A model generated the notes under the pieces. The model was not told where the DNA came from. It worked only from the letters and a program-made list of their open reading frames with translations, and did no database searches. DNA of 53,623 nucleotides, taken from assembly GCA_038328705.1 (NCBI GenBank), contig JBBQMG010000008.1:1-53623 (forward strand). The letters are read 5' to 3'. This DNA comes from UBA668 sp038328705 (lineage in GTDB: Bacteria > Actinomycetota > Acidimicrobiia > Acidimicrobiales > Ilumatobacteraceae). This document shows positions 26,848 to 35,930 of this stretch, one piece after another. Made by a program: the position numbers and the translations under genes. Positions within the stretch are counted from its first letter, which is position 1. The number at the start of each line of letters is the position of its first letter.

Positions 26848-27276
26848 TACGCACTCCCACTCGGAGCCTCGCTCGGCCCGCAGTCTGACGAAACTTACGA
26901 CTCCGTTGTGTCGTCAATCTGACGCAACAAGTGAAGAAATTCCAAAAAGTTAGACTAGGCGCTCAAATCTTCAGCTGGCGCCGGAGCCGGTCAAGATCTA
27001 ACCCAACTCGCGAGGACTCAGCACGAAAGATGTAGACGCTCTGCGGCGATAAAATCACGCTGGGTCAAACTCTCGATCTCGAATTGAGGGTTATTGTTCA
27101 GGCATCGTCTGGTTTCGCACACAGCGTGTGTGTATGCGGCCACGCGGAGCGCGAGTGCAGAACGTACGCAGACACACACCTACACAGCAGCAACCAACGG
27201 TCAACGGAGCCGGGCGTGGCCATCGGCTCATGTTCGTCAAACACTCATGTCGTCGTTGAGAGTCTGAACCCCAGGT
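26848..27276. other. Non-coding region upstream of the giant surface-protein gene
   Basis: About 430 bp with lower GC than its surroundings and A/T tracts (GAAATTCCAAAAAG near 26936). It must contain the promoter of the giant gene. A short dyad CACACA-GCG-TGTGTG lies at 27118-27132. The only ORF here (plus strand, 27084-27323) has no recognisable features and runs into the DUF427 gene. I see no RNA gene. Confidence 0.5.
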
Positions 27277-27507
27277 TCACACCGAGACCTGCACGCCCTT
27301 CCAGAACGCGTAGCGACCCTTGATCTCGGCTGCAGCATCCTTCGGCTCTGGGTAGAACCACGCCGCATCGGAATTGAGCTGGCCGTCAACAGTGACGTGC
27401 TGATAGCTGGCAGTGCCCTTCCACGGGCACACCGTGTTGCTGGGCGAATCCGTCAGGTATTCTGCTTTGACCGATTCGGCGGGGAAGTAGTGATTTCCCT
27501 CGACCAC
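27277..27507 (-). CDS. DUF427 family protein, annotated start uncertain
   Basis: The visible frame from the GTG at 27507 encodes VEGNHYFPAESV, CPWKGTASY, DAAWFYPEPK and FWKGV, all DUF427 hallmarks (small beta protein of unknown function). It lacks the normal first ~17 residues. Those are encoded upstream in frame (AVWNGTVIAESDDTVV), but the expected ATG before R-A-V-W-N-G is AGG at 27556-27558. GGAGGAGG lies at a normal distance before that AGG. Initiation may be at the AGG, at the downstream GTG, or the sequence may hold an error. It follows the SDR gene closely. Confidence 0.75.
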   Translation of the reverse strand: MVEGNHYFPAESVKAEYLTDSPSNTVCPWKGTASYQHVTVDGQLNSDAAWFYPEPKDAAAEIKGRYAFWKGVQVSV

Positions 27508-27603
27508 GACCGTGTCGTCACTCTCGGCGATGACCGTGCCATTCCATACTGCCCTCCTGGCGGTTCCTCCTCCTAGATGCGCCGACCAGTATGCCGGGCC
27601 GGA

Positions 27604-28380
<777 letters not shown>

Positions 28381-28387
28381 GTCGCCG

Positions 28388-28393
28388 ACGTTA
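28388..28393 (-). promoter_or_regulatory. TANNNT -10 box for leaderless SDR gene
   Basis: TAACGT on the minus strand, 7 nt before the ATG at 28380. Confidence 0.5.
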
Positions 28394-28465
28394 GGCCGCA
28401 GCAGGTCGCGCACACCAAGCGGACCGCGCCCACAAACGTCGGTGCGCAGCGTGCCAGGGCCCACC

Positions 28466-28523
28466 GAAGTGACGCGTTGTCGACGCCACCACCTGCACCT
28501 GTGAAGGAAAACCGCGTCAGTTC
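28466..28523. repeat. 58-nt hairpin repeat, copy 1 (at 3' end of DUF559 gene)
   Basis: Starts GAAGTGACGCG and ends CGCGTCAGTTC, an 11-bp stem with one mismatch; the loop holds CACCTGTGAAGGAAAACCG. Same length and orientation as the copies at 29543 and 29625. The stop codon of the DUF559 gene (28517-28519) lies inside the right arm. Confidence 0.8.
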
Positions 28524-29467
28524 TCGATGGACATCCCGAGGTCGCGTGCCCGTCGGGCAACCACTCGCTCGAGAAACGCTCGGGCTTGGGCAGGTGACTT
28601 CCTGTCCGCCCAGCCCAGGTACACAAACTGCCAGCCCTCGGCGATCGCGCGATTCTCCCGCCGCTGGTCGAGTATCTCCCGATGAGTTCCGGTGTGGAAC
28701 GAGCGACTGTGCGCCTCGATGCCGAGCCGCACCACAGGGAACGCAAGGTCGACCTGCGCGATGAACGAGCGGTCCACCTCTTCCCGGATGATGTGCTGCA
28801 GCGTCAACTCCGGCAGTTTCGGGGAGGCGATCGCCAGCTCGACCAGTCGTTCCATCCAGGAACCACGCACCACTCCGGACTCCCTACGCTCGCGCACCTG
28901 GCCGAGAACGAGCCTCGTGCCCCGTTGACCTGGGCGGTGCAGTTCAGTTGCAACCTGCTCCAACCACGTCAGGCTGTAGCCCATCCTCTGAAAGCTGTCG
29001 ATCGCCCGAATCACCTGTTCGTCGTCGACCACCTGGCCGAGATCGACAATGGTGCGCGCCAGCGAAGTGCACGGAATGCCGTCGATCACGAAGCAATGCT
29101 GCGGCGTCAGCGGCGATTGATGGACGATCACGCCGTCCATTCGGAGTCGTCGACCGCGCGGCAGGGTCACTTCGAGGAGGTTGTCGGTGAATCCGTCAAC
29201 CTTCTGTAGCTGGGCCGATGCCCGATGCGATGCCTTCCCGGCGCCGTTCGCCGTCAGCGTGGCAGCCTGCAACGACTGACGCCACGTGGGTGGTGCACCA
29301 TGGATCGCGTAGACGCGAGGTGCTATCGGCCGAAGGGTCGATCGCTCGAGTTCAGAACGAATCTGGAGGGCGGAGAGGCCCGATACGACAGCCTGGGAAC
29401 GGGACAATGCGGCGTGGTGTGAGGCTGCGACATCACCAACACCGCCCATGAAGGACGAGTTGGTCAT
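28517..29467 (-). CDS. DUF559-family protein with AbiEi-like N-terminus and nuclease-fold C-terminus
   Basis: 316 residues from ATG 29467. The N-terminal half (LSRSQAVVSGLSALQIRSEL, RVYAIHGAPP, VIVHQS, IPCTSLARTIVDLG) matches AbiEi-type winged-helix antitoxins and the partial gene at 1-385. The C-terminal half (~200-316) has the DUF559/Vsr-like nuclease layout: MERLVELA, IAQVDLAFP (Asp240), RLGIEAHSR (Glu251), LDQRREN (Asp267) and EGWQFVYLG. A nuclease role is inferred only. The start at 29467 has a TATGTT box 8 nt upstream; another ATG is at 29449. No toxin gene is adjacent. 58-nt hairpin repeats lie on both sides. Confidence 0.8.
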   Translation of the reverse strand: MTNSSFMGGVGDVAASHHAALSRSQAVVSGLSALQIRSELERSTLRPIAPRVYAIHGAPPTWRQSLQAATLTANGAGKASHRASAQLQKVDGFTDNLLEVTLPRGRRLRMDGVIVHQSPLTPQHCFVIDGIPCTSLARTIVDLGQVVDDEQVIRAIDSFQRMGYSLTWLEQVATELHRPGQRGTRLVLGQVRERRESGVVRGSWMERLVELAIASPKLPELTLQHIIREEVDRSFIAQVDLAFPVVRLGIEAHSRSFHTGTHREILDQRRENRAIAEGWQFVYLGWADRKSPAQARAFLERVVARRARDLGMSIEN

Positions 29468-29475
29468 GAAGCCCG

Positions 29476-29481
29476 AACATA
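29476..29481 (-). promoter_or_regulatory. TANNNT -10 box for DUF559 gene
   Basis: TATGTT on the minus strand, 8 nt before the ATG at 29467; supports that start over 29449. Confidence 0.45.
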
Positions 29482-29542
29482 TCGACGACGCCCGGGAGCT
29501 ACTCCCCCGTCGCACAGAAATTCTGCGTTGTGGCCAACGCCG

Positions 29543-29600
29543 GAAGTGACGCGCTATTGGTCCTGCCAACTGGGCTTGTGAAAACAAACCGCGTCACTTC
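29543..29600. repeat. 58-nt hairpin repeat, copy 2
   Basis: Perfect 11-bp stem GAAGTGACGCG / CGCGTCACTTC; inside are TTGGTCCTGCCAA and TTGTGAAAACAAAC. Lies between the DUF559 start and copy 3, with 24 nt between copies. Confidence 0.9.
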
Positions 29601-29624
29601 GACTACCGCAGGCGACCGATCCGC

Positions 29625-29682
29625 GAAGTGACGCGCTATCGGTTCCACCAACTGGGGTTGTGAAAACAAACCCCGTCACTTC
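29625..29682. repeat. 58-nt hairpin repeat, copy 3
   Basis: GAAGTGACGCG ... CCCGTCACTTC, an 11-bp stem with one mismatch; highly similar along its whole length to copy 2. It lies just after the rnhA stop (29706, minus strand) and could act as its terminator. Confidence 0.9.
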
Positions 29683-29705
29683 GGCGCACGGGTGCAGGCG
29701 GCGCG

Positions 29706-30203
29706 TTAGTCGAAGAGGCTGGGCTGTGCGATGTCTGGGCGAGCGGTGCTGGGCACGTCGACGGGGGCGAAGGGGCCGGCGCTGGCGGCGACGGCGAGGC
29801 GGTCGACCAGGTCGTTCATCGGGTCGCCACTGTGGCCCTTCACCCATCGAAACGTGGGCGAACGCTCGATGACCAACTCGACCAGTGGCACCCAGATGTC
29901 CGTGTTGGCGACCGGTTGCTTCTGTGAGTTCTTCCAGCCGTTGGCCTTCCACTTCACCCACCAGCGGTCGCGGAAGCAGTGCACCACGTAGGTGCTGTCG
30001 CTGACGATGGTGAGCTGACCGGTCAGCGACTTCAGTGCTTCCAGAACGGCCTGCAGTTCCATCCGCTGGTTGGTGGAATGGGCTGCGCCCCCGGACCCGT
30101 TCAGCTCGCCGCTCGGCGCAACAGCCCACGCCCAGCCGCCGCGGCCGGGGTTGCCGGCGCACGCGCCGTCGGTGAACACCACAGTCGGCTCGGTGCCGCT
30201 CAC
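29706..30203 (-). CDS. rnhA: Ribonuclease HI
   Basis: 165 residues with the four carboxylates of type 1 RNase H: Asp12 (FTDGACAGNPG), Glu49 (QRMELQA), Asp69 (IVSDSTY) and Asp134 (MNDLVD), plus His124 in KGHSG. It cleaves the RNA strand of RNA-DNA hybrids. The start is the GTG at 30203, overlapping the stop of the acyltransferase gene as GTGA, so translation is coupled. The C-terminal ~25 residues (VDVPSTARPDIAQPSLFD) are an extension beyond the catalytic core. Confidence 0.95.
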   Translation of the reverse strand: MSGTEPTVVFTDGACAGNPGRGGWAWAVAPSGELNGSGGAAHSTNQRMELQAVLEALKSLTGQLTIVSDSTYVVHCFRDRWWVKWKANGWKNSQKQPVANTDIWVPLVELVIERSPTFRWVKGHSGDPMNDLVDRLAVAASAGPFAPVDVPSTARPDIAQPSLFD

Positions 30204-32221
30204 GTCTGGGCCGCATTCACGATGGCCGGGCCGAGGAATTGGGTGGCGATCAGCAACGAGGCGTCGCTGCTCCAGTGCACACCATCGACGCGTGCAGCGC
30301 GGTCCTGTCCTACGGACTGGGTTGCGAGCCACGCGGAGAGGTCCACCACGCGCACGGCGGGTCGACTGAACCCGACTGATTCGATGGCTCGTCGCAACAC
30401 CGAATGACGGGCAGGTTGGGCCTGAATGTCTTCGCCACCGGCCAACGACGGCAACGGTGTTGGCGCCTTCAACCACACGATGCGCGGAGCGCCAGCGGCA
30501 AGCAGGCTGTCGGTGAACTTGCCCAACGAGGCCATCATGGCCTCCTCGACAGCAGGGTCGGTGGGTGAGAGCAACGGACCATCCTTCGTCAGCCGACGGT
30601 CCTGCACGTCCCATACGGTGCTCATCACGACCACGACATCCGGCTGCAGCTCTGTCACCTTCGCCGGAATCAGATCGCGAACATACGGCCCGCACACTGC
30701 GTCGACGTCGCGTTGGCCGTTGCTCAACTCGAGATAACCACCCAGTACCAAACCACAACCGGGGCCGGCATCCACCGTCACCTGCGCGTACAGCGGATTG
30801 GCTGCCGCCCACAGCACCAGGCCTGCCCCGGTGGCCTCGGCCGTCGAGTCGCCCACGACGAGGATGCGCACCGGGCGCGAAGGCACTGCCAGCTGCGTGG
30901 TGGTCGTCGCTACCGGCAGCGTGGTGCTGACGGCCACATCGCCGGTGTCGGTCGCCGCCACGCTGGAGGAGCTTGCAGCGGCCAAGGAACTGGTCGTCGC
31001 AATCGTGACCAGCGGCGCCACCGGACCCGTGTCGAACGATGCTTGCTCGGCGGCCGCAGCGTCGACGGCGTAGTACTTGGTTGTGGCAGGCAGGACCGCG
31101 ATCGCGAGCAACGAAGCAAGAGCGGTGCCGGCGAACGCCGCCATCAGAGTTCGGCGAGGCGGCATCCAGGTGGCGAGCCTGATCGGCTTCTCGATGAGGT
31201 AGTAGGAGGCCACCGACACGACGAGCGTGAGCGCACACTTCACCGCCAGCGACACACCCACCGGAACGTCCCATCCCTTGCGATCGATGAGGACGAAAAT
31301 TGGCCAGTGGTAGAGGTACACCCCGTAGCTGATCTTGCCCAGACCGACCAAGGGGCGAGCACTCAGCATCGTGCGGACCGGACCGGGTGCCTGCAATCCG
31401 ACGATGAGCGCTGCACTGACCGCCGCAACCAGGGGCAGTGCACCCTCGTACGCGGGGCCCGAGCCGTCTGGGAAGAGCACACACGCAACCGCCAACGCAC
31501 CCAACGCGATCGGCGCCAGCGGCGCGACCCCACTCGGCACCGGACGGCCGTGCAACCAACAGGCCACGAGCGAGCCGGCGAGGATCTCGCAGATGCGGGC
31601 AGGGGTGGACCAGTACGCCGCGTTGGGACCCCACACCTGTGCGATCACCGGTGCCGCGACCGCCGACATGGCGGTGATGACCGCGACGACGGTGAACACT
31701 TTGATCTTGCGTCGCCGGGCAAACGCGAACAGGCCGATGAAGGCCAGCGGCCACACCCAATAGAACTGTTCCTCGATGGCCAGCGACCAGTAGTGGTCGA
31801 GCGGCTTCTTCAGACCCGCCTGCGCCGCGGTCAGATCGGCGTAACTCTCCCCCGACCCGAGCTTGACCCAGTTGAACACCTGGAAGACCGCGCCGAGCAC
31901 GTCGCGTTTCAGGTTGGCGACCCCGCTGAACCATCCGGCCCACGCCATCAGGCACATGGCAACGATACACACCAAGCTTGCGGGCAGCAGGCGACGCGCT
32001 CGGCGTGTGTAGAACGCAGCGGCGTTGATGCTGCCCGACCGCTGGTGTTCCGTCAGCAGTAGCGAGGTGATCAGATAGCCGGACAACGTGAAGAAGACGG
32101 AGACACCGAGGTAGCCGCCGCTCATCCAGCTGACCCCGCCATGGAACACGAGCACCGCCGCCACGGCGAACGCCCGCGTACCGTCCAACGCAGGTTGGTA
32201 GGCGATCGTCTGGCGAGTCAT
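30200..32221 (-). CDS. Acyltransferase 3 (OafA-like) with C-terminal SGNH domain
   Basis: 673 residues. Residues 1-~380 are the membrane acyltransferase-3 domain: PALDGTRAFAVAAVLVFHGG, FFTLSGYLI, GYLGVSVF, ISYGVYLYHWPIF, with about 10 helices. A Thr/Ser/Ala linker leads to a periplasm-side SGNH domain: nucleophile Ser in VVGDSTAE (~455), and DGVHW (~646) with the Asp-His pair. Such OafA/OatA-type proteins O-acetylate glycans or peptidoglycan. The ATG at 32221 (MTRQTIAYQ) has a TACCAT box 7 nt upstream; a longer frame starts at 32299. Upstream of and coupled to rnhA; divergent from a secreted SGNH gene. Confidence 0.92.
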   Translation of the reverse strand: MTRQTIAYQPALDGTRAFAVAAVLVFHGGVSWMSGGYLGVSVFFTLSGYLITSLLLTEHQRSGSINAAAFYTRRARRLLPASLVCIVAMCLMAWAGWFSGVANLKRDVLGAVFQVFNWVKLGSGESYADLTAAQAGLKKPLDHYWSLAIEEQFYWVWPLAFIGLFAFARRRKIKVFTVVAVITAMSAVAAPVIAQVWGPNAAYWSTPARICEILAGSLVACWLHGRPVPSGVAPLAPIALGALAVACVLFPDGSGPAYEGALPLVAAVSAALIVGLQAPGPVRTMLSARPLVGLGKISYGVYLYHWPIFVLIDRKGWDVPVGVSLAVKCALTLVVSVASYYLIEKPIRLATWMPPRRTLMAAFAGTALASLLAIAVLPATTKYYAVDAAAAEQASFDTGPVAPLVTIATTSSLAAASSSSVAATDTGDVAVSTTLPVATTTTQLAVPSRPVRILVVGDSTAEATGAGLVLWAAANPLYAQVTVDAGPGCGLVLGGYLELSNGQRDVDAVCGPYVRDLIPAKVTELQPDVVVVMSTVWDVQDRRLTKDGPLLSPTDPAVEEAMMASLGKFTDSLLAAGAPRIVWLKAPTPLPSLAGGEDIQAQPARHSVLRRAIESVGFSRPAVRVVDLSAWLATQSVGQDRAARVDGVHWSSDASLLIATQFLGPAIVNAAQT

Positions 32222-32228
32222 CGCAGCG

Positions 32229-32234
32229 ATGGTA
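32229..32234 (-). promoter_or_regulatory. TANNNT -10 box for acyltransferase gene
   Basis: TACCAT on the minus strand, 7 nt before the ATG at 32221. Confidence 0.5.
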
Positions 32235-32289
32235 GAGGTTGCGACCTGCGTCGCGACGTCGGAAAGACTGTCAGTCAGTGCCAGCATGC

Positions 32290-32295
32290 GAGAAT
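32290..32295 (+). promoter_or_regulatory. Possible -10 box for secreted SGNH gene at 32302
   Basis: GAGAAT (matches NANNNT), 6 nt before the ATG at 32302; no Shine-Dalgarno sequence. Confidence 0.4.
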
Positions 32296-32301
32296 GCACG
32301 A

Positions 32302-34170
32302 ATGCGTCGTCGCGCCGTACTGATCACCGTCTCGCTGCTCGCTGCGGCCGCCACTTCAGCAATGCCAGCGAACACTGCTCTCGCCGCCCCCGCCGGCTGC
32401 CGCAACAACTCGAGTGGCATCACCGAGTTCTGCGATCAGCACATCGCCACCGTCGGCCCACGAGGATCCATCGGACTTCTCGGTGATTCGGTGTTGCTCG
32501 GCTCGGCCGGCGGGATGAGCACGCCCAGCCTGCCCACGATGCTCAGCGACAACGGGTTCGGCCCGGTCCACCTCTCCACCACGCTGGGAATGACCACCTA
32601 CAACTCGTCGGCGACACGTCGAGACGCATCTGCGTTCCACTGGCTCAGCCGCTGGCGCGACTCGGGTTTCAACCCGGACGTGATCGTCGTCAACCTCGGT
32701 GCCAATCATCTGGGCACGTGCACACCAGCATCGGTCAGCGTGTGCAGGGCCAAGGTCGATCAGTTGGTGCACGAGATCTCGCTCTACTTTCCGAGCGCGA
32801 TCGTCTGGTGGGCGAAGGTCGTTCAGCGCAGCTACCCCTCAGGTAACCCGACCAGCGGCATGGCAGGTTGGAACACTGCGCTCGATCAGGCCGAGTCAGC
32901 CTGGCCGAATCTGATCGTGTGGGATTGGCCGACGGCGTTGGCCAACGCCAACCCGGCGATTGCCACCGATATCGCCGGCATTCACCCGATCTCGTCAGCG
33001 CAGTACGTGAAGCGCAGCACATTGATGGCACAGCACATCACGGAGCAGACCGGCGGTGCTCGCTTCGACGGGCCTCGCGCCGGCCTGCCGGCGGCGGACT
33101 CGGGCCCGTTGAACTTCGAACCTGTGACCGAGACGACGGTCTACAGCACACTGGCCAACGGCCAGCGGTTCGCCAGTGAGGAGACTCGCGACATCGATCT
33201 CAGTGGCGTCGCCGCTGTTGCCGACGATGCCAAGGCGCTCGCCCTCACCGTCAGCGCCAAGAACCCTGACCAGGCGGGCTACCTGGTGCTCTATCGCTGC
33301 GGCGATCCGATGCCGCCCACCTCCAACGTCAACTTTGCGCCCGGAGCATTTCGAACGGCGCAGGTCGTCACGAAGATCACCGACGCCGGGCACATCTGTG
33401 TGTTCGCCAGCACGGCGACCGACGTGATCGTGTCGATCCAGGGCAACTTCGTCGCACACGCTGCGACGACATTGCATCCCATCAGCCCCGTGAGGCCGCT
33501 CGACACTCGCCAAACCGGCCGTGCGAGCGATTTCGTGATTGCGATACCAGGTGCGGGCGTGCGAGCCGCCAGCGTGACACTCACCGCGACTCGCGAGTCG
33601 GCGGGTGGCACTCTCACGATCTACGGCTGCGACGCGTCGGTACCCGACGTGGCCAACCTCAGTTTCGAGCCCGACGAGACCATCGCCGGCGCCGCGTTCG
33701 TGCCGGTCTCGGCGAGTGGCACGATCTGCGTGCATGTCAACACGGCTTCCGCTGCGTTCGTCGACGTCATCGTCGACATCACCGGCACGTTCTCCACAGA
33801 CCCGGGCGGGCTGCAGTTCGTCCCTGTGTTCGCAACTCGCGTGCTGGACACCCGTAACACCATCGGTGGCTGGGTGGGCCGCCACGACACCAGCCAAAGC
33901 CTCGACGTGGTCGCCGCTCCCCCGGGTGCCCGCGCCGTCACCGGCACCATCACACTCGTGCGCCCGTCATTCAGCGGCTACCTGACCGCCTATGCCTGCG
34001 ACGAGTCACTGCCGCCGACGTCATCGGTGAACGCCCGCAGCGGTTTGGCAATGGCCAACTCGGTGACGGTGGGAATTCGGCCCGCCGACCAAGCGGTGTG
34101 CATCTTCAGCTACAGCAACACCAACACCCTGTTCGACGTGGTCGGCTGGTGGGTGGAGGCACCCTCGTGA
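32302..34170 (+). CDS. Secreted SGNH-hydrolase-like protein with three C-terminal LDTR modules
   Basis: 622 residues. Signal peptide 1-~29 (RRRAVLITVSLLAAAATSAMPANTALAA). SGNH-like domain ~35-260: LLGDSVLLG with Ser63, VNLGANH (the Gly and Asn blocks), and AGIHPIS with His228. The usual Asp three residues before this His is Ala225, so the catalytic acid looks absent. Three ~115-residue modules follow (~271-390, 391-502, 503-622), each with a strand like RVLDTR, GYLTxYxC, a SxLNF/VNF strand, (I/V)CVF and DVxGxF/W. The first module reads VYST instead of LDTR. The next gene's GTG overlaps the stop (GTGA). Role probably cell-envelope glycan binding or esterase; inferred. Confidence 0.85.
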   Translation: MRRRAVLITVSLLAAAATSAMPANTALAAPAGCRNNSSGITEFCDQHIATVGPRGSIGLLGDSVLLGSAGGMSTPSLPTMLSDNGFGPVHLSTTLGMTTYNSSATRRDASAFHWLSRWRDSGFNPDVIVVNLGANHLGTCTPASVSVCRAKVDQLVHEISLYFPSAIVWWAKVVQRSYPSGNPTSGMAGWNTALDQAESAWPNLIVWDWPTALANANPAIATDIAGIHPISSAQYVKRSTLMAQHITEQTGGARFDGPRAGLPAADSGPLNFEPVTETTVYSTLANGQRFASEETRDIDLSGVAAVADDAKALALTVSAKNPDQAGYLVLYRCGDPMPPTSNVNFAPGAFRTAQVVTKITDAGHICVFASTATDVIVSIQGNFVAHAATTLHPISPVRPLDTRQTGRASDFVIAIPGAGVRAASVTLTATRESAGGTLTIYGCDASVPDVANLSFEPDETIAGAAFVPVSASGTICVHVNTASAAFVDVIVDITGTFSTDPGGLQFVPVFATRVLDTRNTIGGWVGRHDTSQSLDVVAAPPGARAVTGTITLVRPSFSGYLTAYACDESLPPTSSVNARSGLAMANSVTVGIRPADQAVCIFSYSNTNTLFDVVGWWVEAPS

Positions 34171-35888
34171 GCCGGCGACTGGTGTCGCTCGCGTTGGTAG
34201 CGCTGTGCCCGATGATTGCCGTGACCGTCGGTGCTGCCGGAGCCACCGCCGGGGCCGTCGCAGCAACACGCCCCGCGATGCCGGAGGCCGTGGCCTCGAA
34301 GCATGTGTTCATGGTCTCGGACTCGGTCGGCATCGGGGCGTTCGGGGCGATGAGCCGAGCATTCCCTTCGGATTGGCAGGTGACGACCACCGGCAAGCCG
34401 GCTCAGTTCGTCGAGCAGCTGGTCGATCGATTCGTGAACCCGGCACCGGCATCGTCGTTCGGCGACTACGCGATCGTCGCCGGTGGCTACAACTACCCGT
34501 ACTGGGACAACGACCGCTTCAGCCGGTCGATCGATCAGATGGTGGAGGCGCTGCTGGCCAAGGGCGTCAAGCACATCTTCTGGGTCACCCTGCGCGAGGT
34601 GAAGCCCGAGTTCTACTCCGGGTACAACGGGTTGGCCGGCAACTACAAGCAGCTGTACAGCCTGTACCCCATCGCGAACGCAACCATTCGGGGGGCGATG
34701 AACCGCCATCGCGAATTGTCGATCGTCGATTGGGCGGCCGCCACCGATCAGTTCGGCCTCACCTACGACGCCATTCACCTCAACCCCGAGGGTGCGGCGC
34801 TCTATGCCGGCATGGCCTCGTCGACGATCCTGAATTCATTGGGCATCGAGCCCGCCGGCACGGTCACTGAGTTCGCGGCAACTGGCGTGGCCGGAGTGCC
34901 ACCCGACGCGTCGGCCGTCTCGATCAACCTCACCGCCGTCGGCCCTCGCACCGCCGGCTATCTCACGGCCTATCCGTGTGGTGACACGCTGCCGATCGTC
35001 AGCAACCTCAACTTCCTGCCCGATCAGACGGTGGCCAGCGCAGCGATCGTGCCGGTGGGTGCGGACGGCAAGGTGTGCGTGTACCAGAGCTCGGACTCGC
35101 ACGTGCTGGTCGACATCAACGGAGCGTTTGCCGCCGATTCGGGTTTCGTTGCACTCCCCCCGGCCCGCGCCATTGACACTCGCAGCGGTCCCCTCCCTGC
35201 CGCCAACGCAGTGACAGTCGTCCACCTCGGCGCGCTGCCCGGTGCGCCGCCGGGAGTATTCACCGCGGTCGTCAATCTCACCGTGGTGGCCGGCGCAACG
35301 GGTACCAGCGCGAGCCTGTACACGTGCGGCGGGCCGGCACCGGCGCAACCGTCGCGCACCATCGGTATCGGCCTCGCGCAGAACCTGACGATGGTCGTGG
35401 CGACGGACGCGAATGGCGATGTGTGTGCCACCGTCAGCCAATCGGCGCATGTCCTCGTCGATCTGTTCGGTGCGTTCCCGCTGTCCGCAGCGTTCCACGC
35501 ACTGCCGGCCCAACGCCTGCTCGACACGCGGGGCGGCTACCCGCTGTTCGGCGGCACTCCGCGTACCCAGCAGGTGGCGGGCGTGGCGGGCGTTCCACCG
35601 CTGCCCGAGCCAACGGGTGCGGTGCTCACGTTGACGTTGCTGAACCCGGCCGGCGCCGGTTGGGCCACGGTGTATCCCTGCGCGACCGGCCAGCCGAATA
35701 CGTCGATGATCAATGTCGTCGCCAACCACGAGCAGACCAACGCTGTCATCCCGCCGCTGGACGCTGTCGGCACCGTGTGCCTGTACAGCAGTACCACCAG
35801 TCACGCGTTGCTCGACGTGTCGGGCTGGGCAGGTGCTTCCTTCCTGCCGCTCGCTCCAACTCGTCTGGTCGATACGCGAAACGGCTAG
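34167..35888 (+). CDS. Secreted SGNH-hydrolase protein with permuted LDTR modules
   Basis: 573 residues from the GTG at 34167 that overlaps the previous stop. Signal peptide 1-~33. SGNH domain ~45-225: MVSDSVGIG (Ser53), YAIVAGGYN, and DAIHLNPEG with Asp201 and His204 present. Then LDTR modules: the first starts in mid-module (~231, GVPPDASAVSINLTAV), the next two open with RAIDTR (~328) and RLLDTR (~444), and the protein ends with a lone LDTR strand, LAPTRLVDTRNG. That final strand would complete the first module, as in circularly closed folds. Paired cysteines (YPCG ... VCVY) recur in each module. Likely exported with its upstream neighbour. Confidence 0.85.
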   Translation: MSRRLVSLALVALCPMIAVTVGAAGATAGAVAATRPAMPEAVASKHVFMVSDSVGIGAFGAMSRAFPSDWQVTTTGKPAQFVEQLVDRFVNPAPASSFGDYAIVAGGYNYPYWDNDRFSRSIDQMVEALLAKGVKHIFWVTLREVKPEFYSGYNGLAGNYKQLYSLYPIANATIRGAMNRHRELSIVDWAAATDQFGLTYDAIHLNPEGAALYAGMASSTILNSLGIEPAGTVTEFAATGVAGVPPDASAVSINLTAVGPRTAGYLTAYPCGDTLPIVSNLNFLPDQTVASAAIVPVGADGKVCVYQSSDSHVLVDINGAFAADSGFVALPPARAIDTRSGPLPAANAVTVVHLGALPGAPPGVFTAVVNLTVVAGATGTSASLYTCGGPAPAQPSRTIGIGLAQNLTMVVATDANGDVCATVSQSAHVLVDLFGAFPLSAAFHALPAQRLLDTRGGYPLFGGTPRTQQVAGVAGVPPLPEPTGAVLTLTLLNPAGAGWATVYPCATGQPNTSMINVVANHEQTNAVIPPLDAVGTVCLYSSTTSHALLDVSGWAGASFLPLAPTRLVDTRNG

Positions 35889-35913
35889 TTTCGCCCGGTT
35901 ACCCGCTGGTAGC

Positions 35914-35930
35914 GGTGGCAGAATGCCACC
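35914..35930 (+). promoter_or_regulatory. Hairpin directly abutting the aceE start
   Basis: GGTGGCA-GAA-TGCCACC, a perfect 7-bp stem with 3-nt loop ending one base before the aceE ATG at 35931. CAGAAT inside it also lies 6 nt before the ATG and could be the -10 box of a leaderless promoter, making the dyad an operator rather than an RNA hairpin. No Shine-Dalgarno sequence. Confidence 0.45.

Noticed and set aside
27084..27323. 79-codon plus-strand ORF upstream of the giant gene
   Set aside because: No homology-like features or promoter/RBS, and it overlaps the DUF427 3' end.
30713..32062. 449-codon plus-strand ORF
   Set aside because: Antisense to the acyltransferase-SGNH gene.
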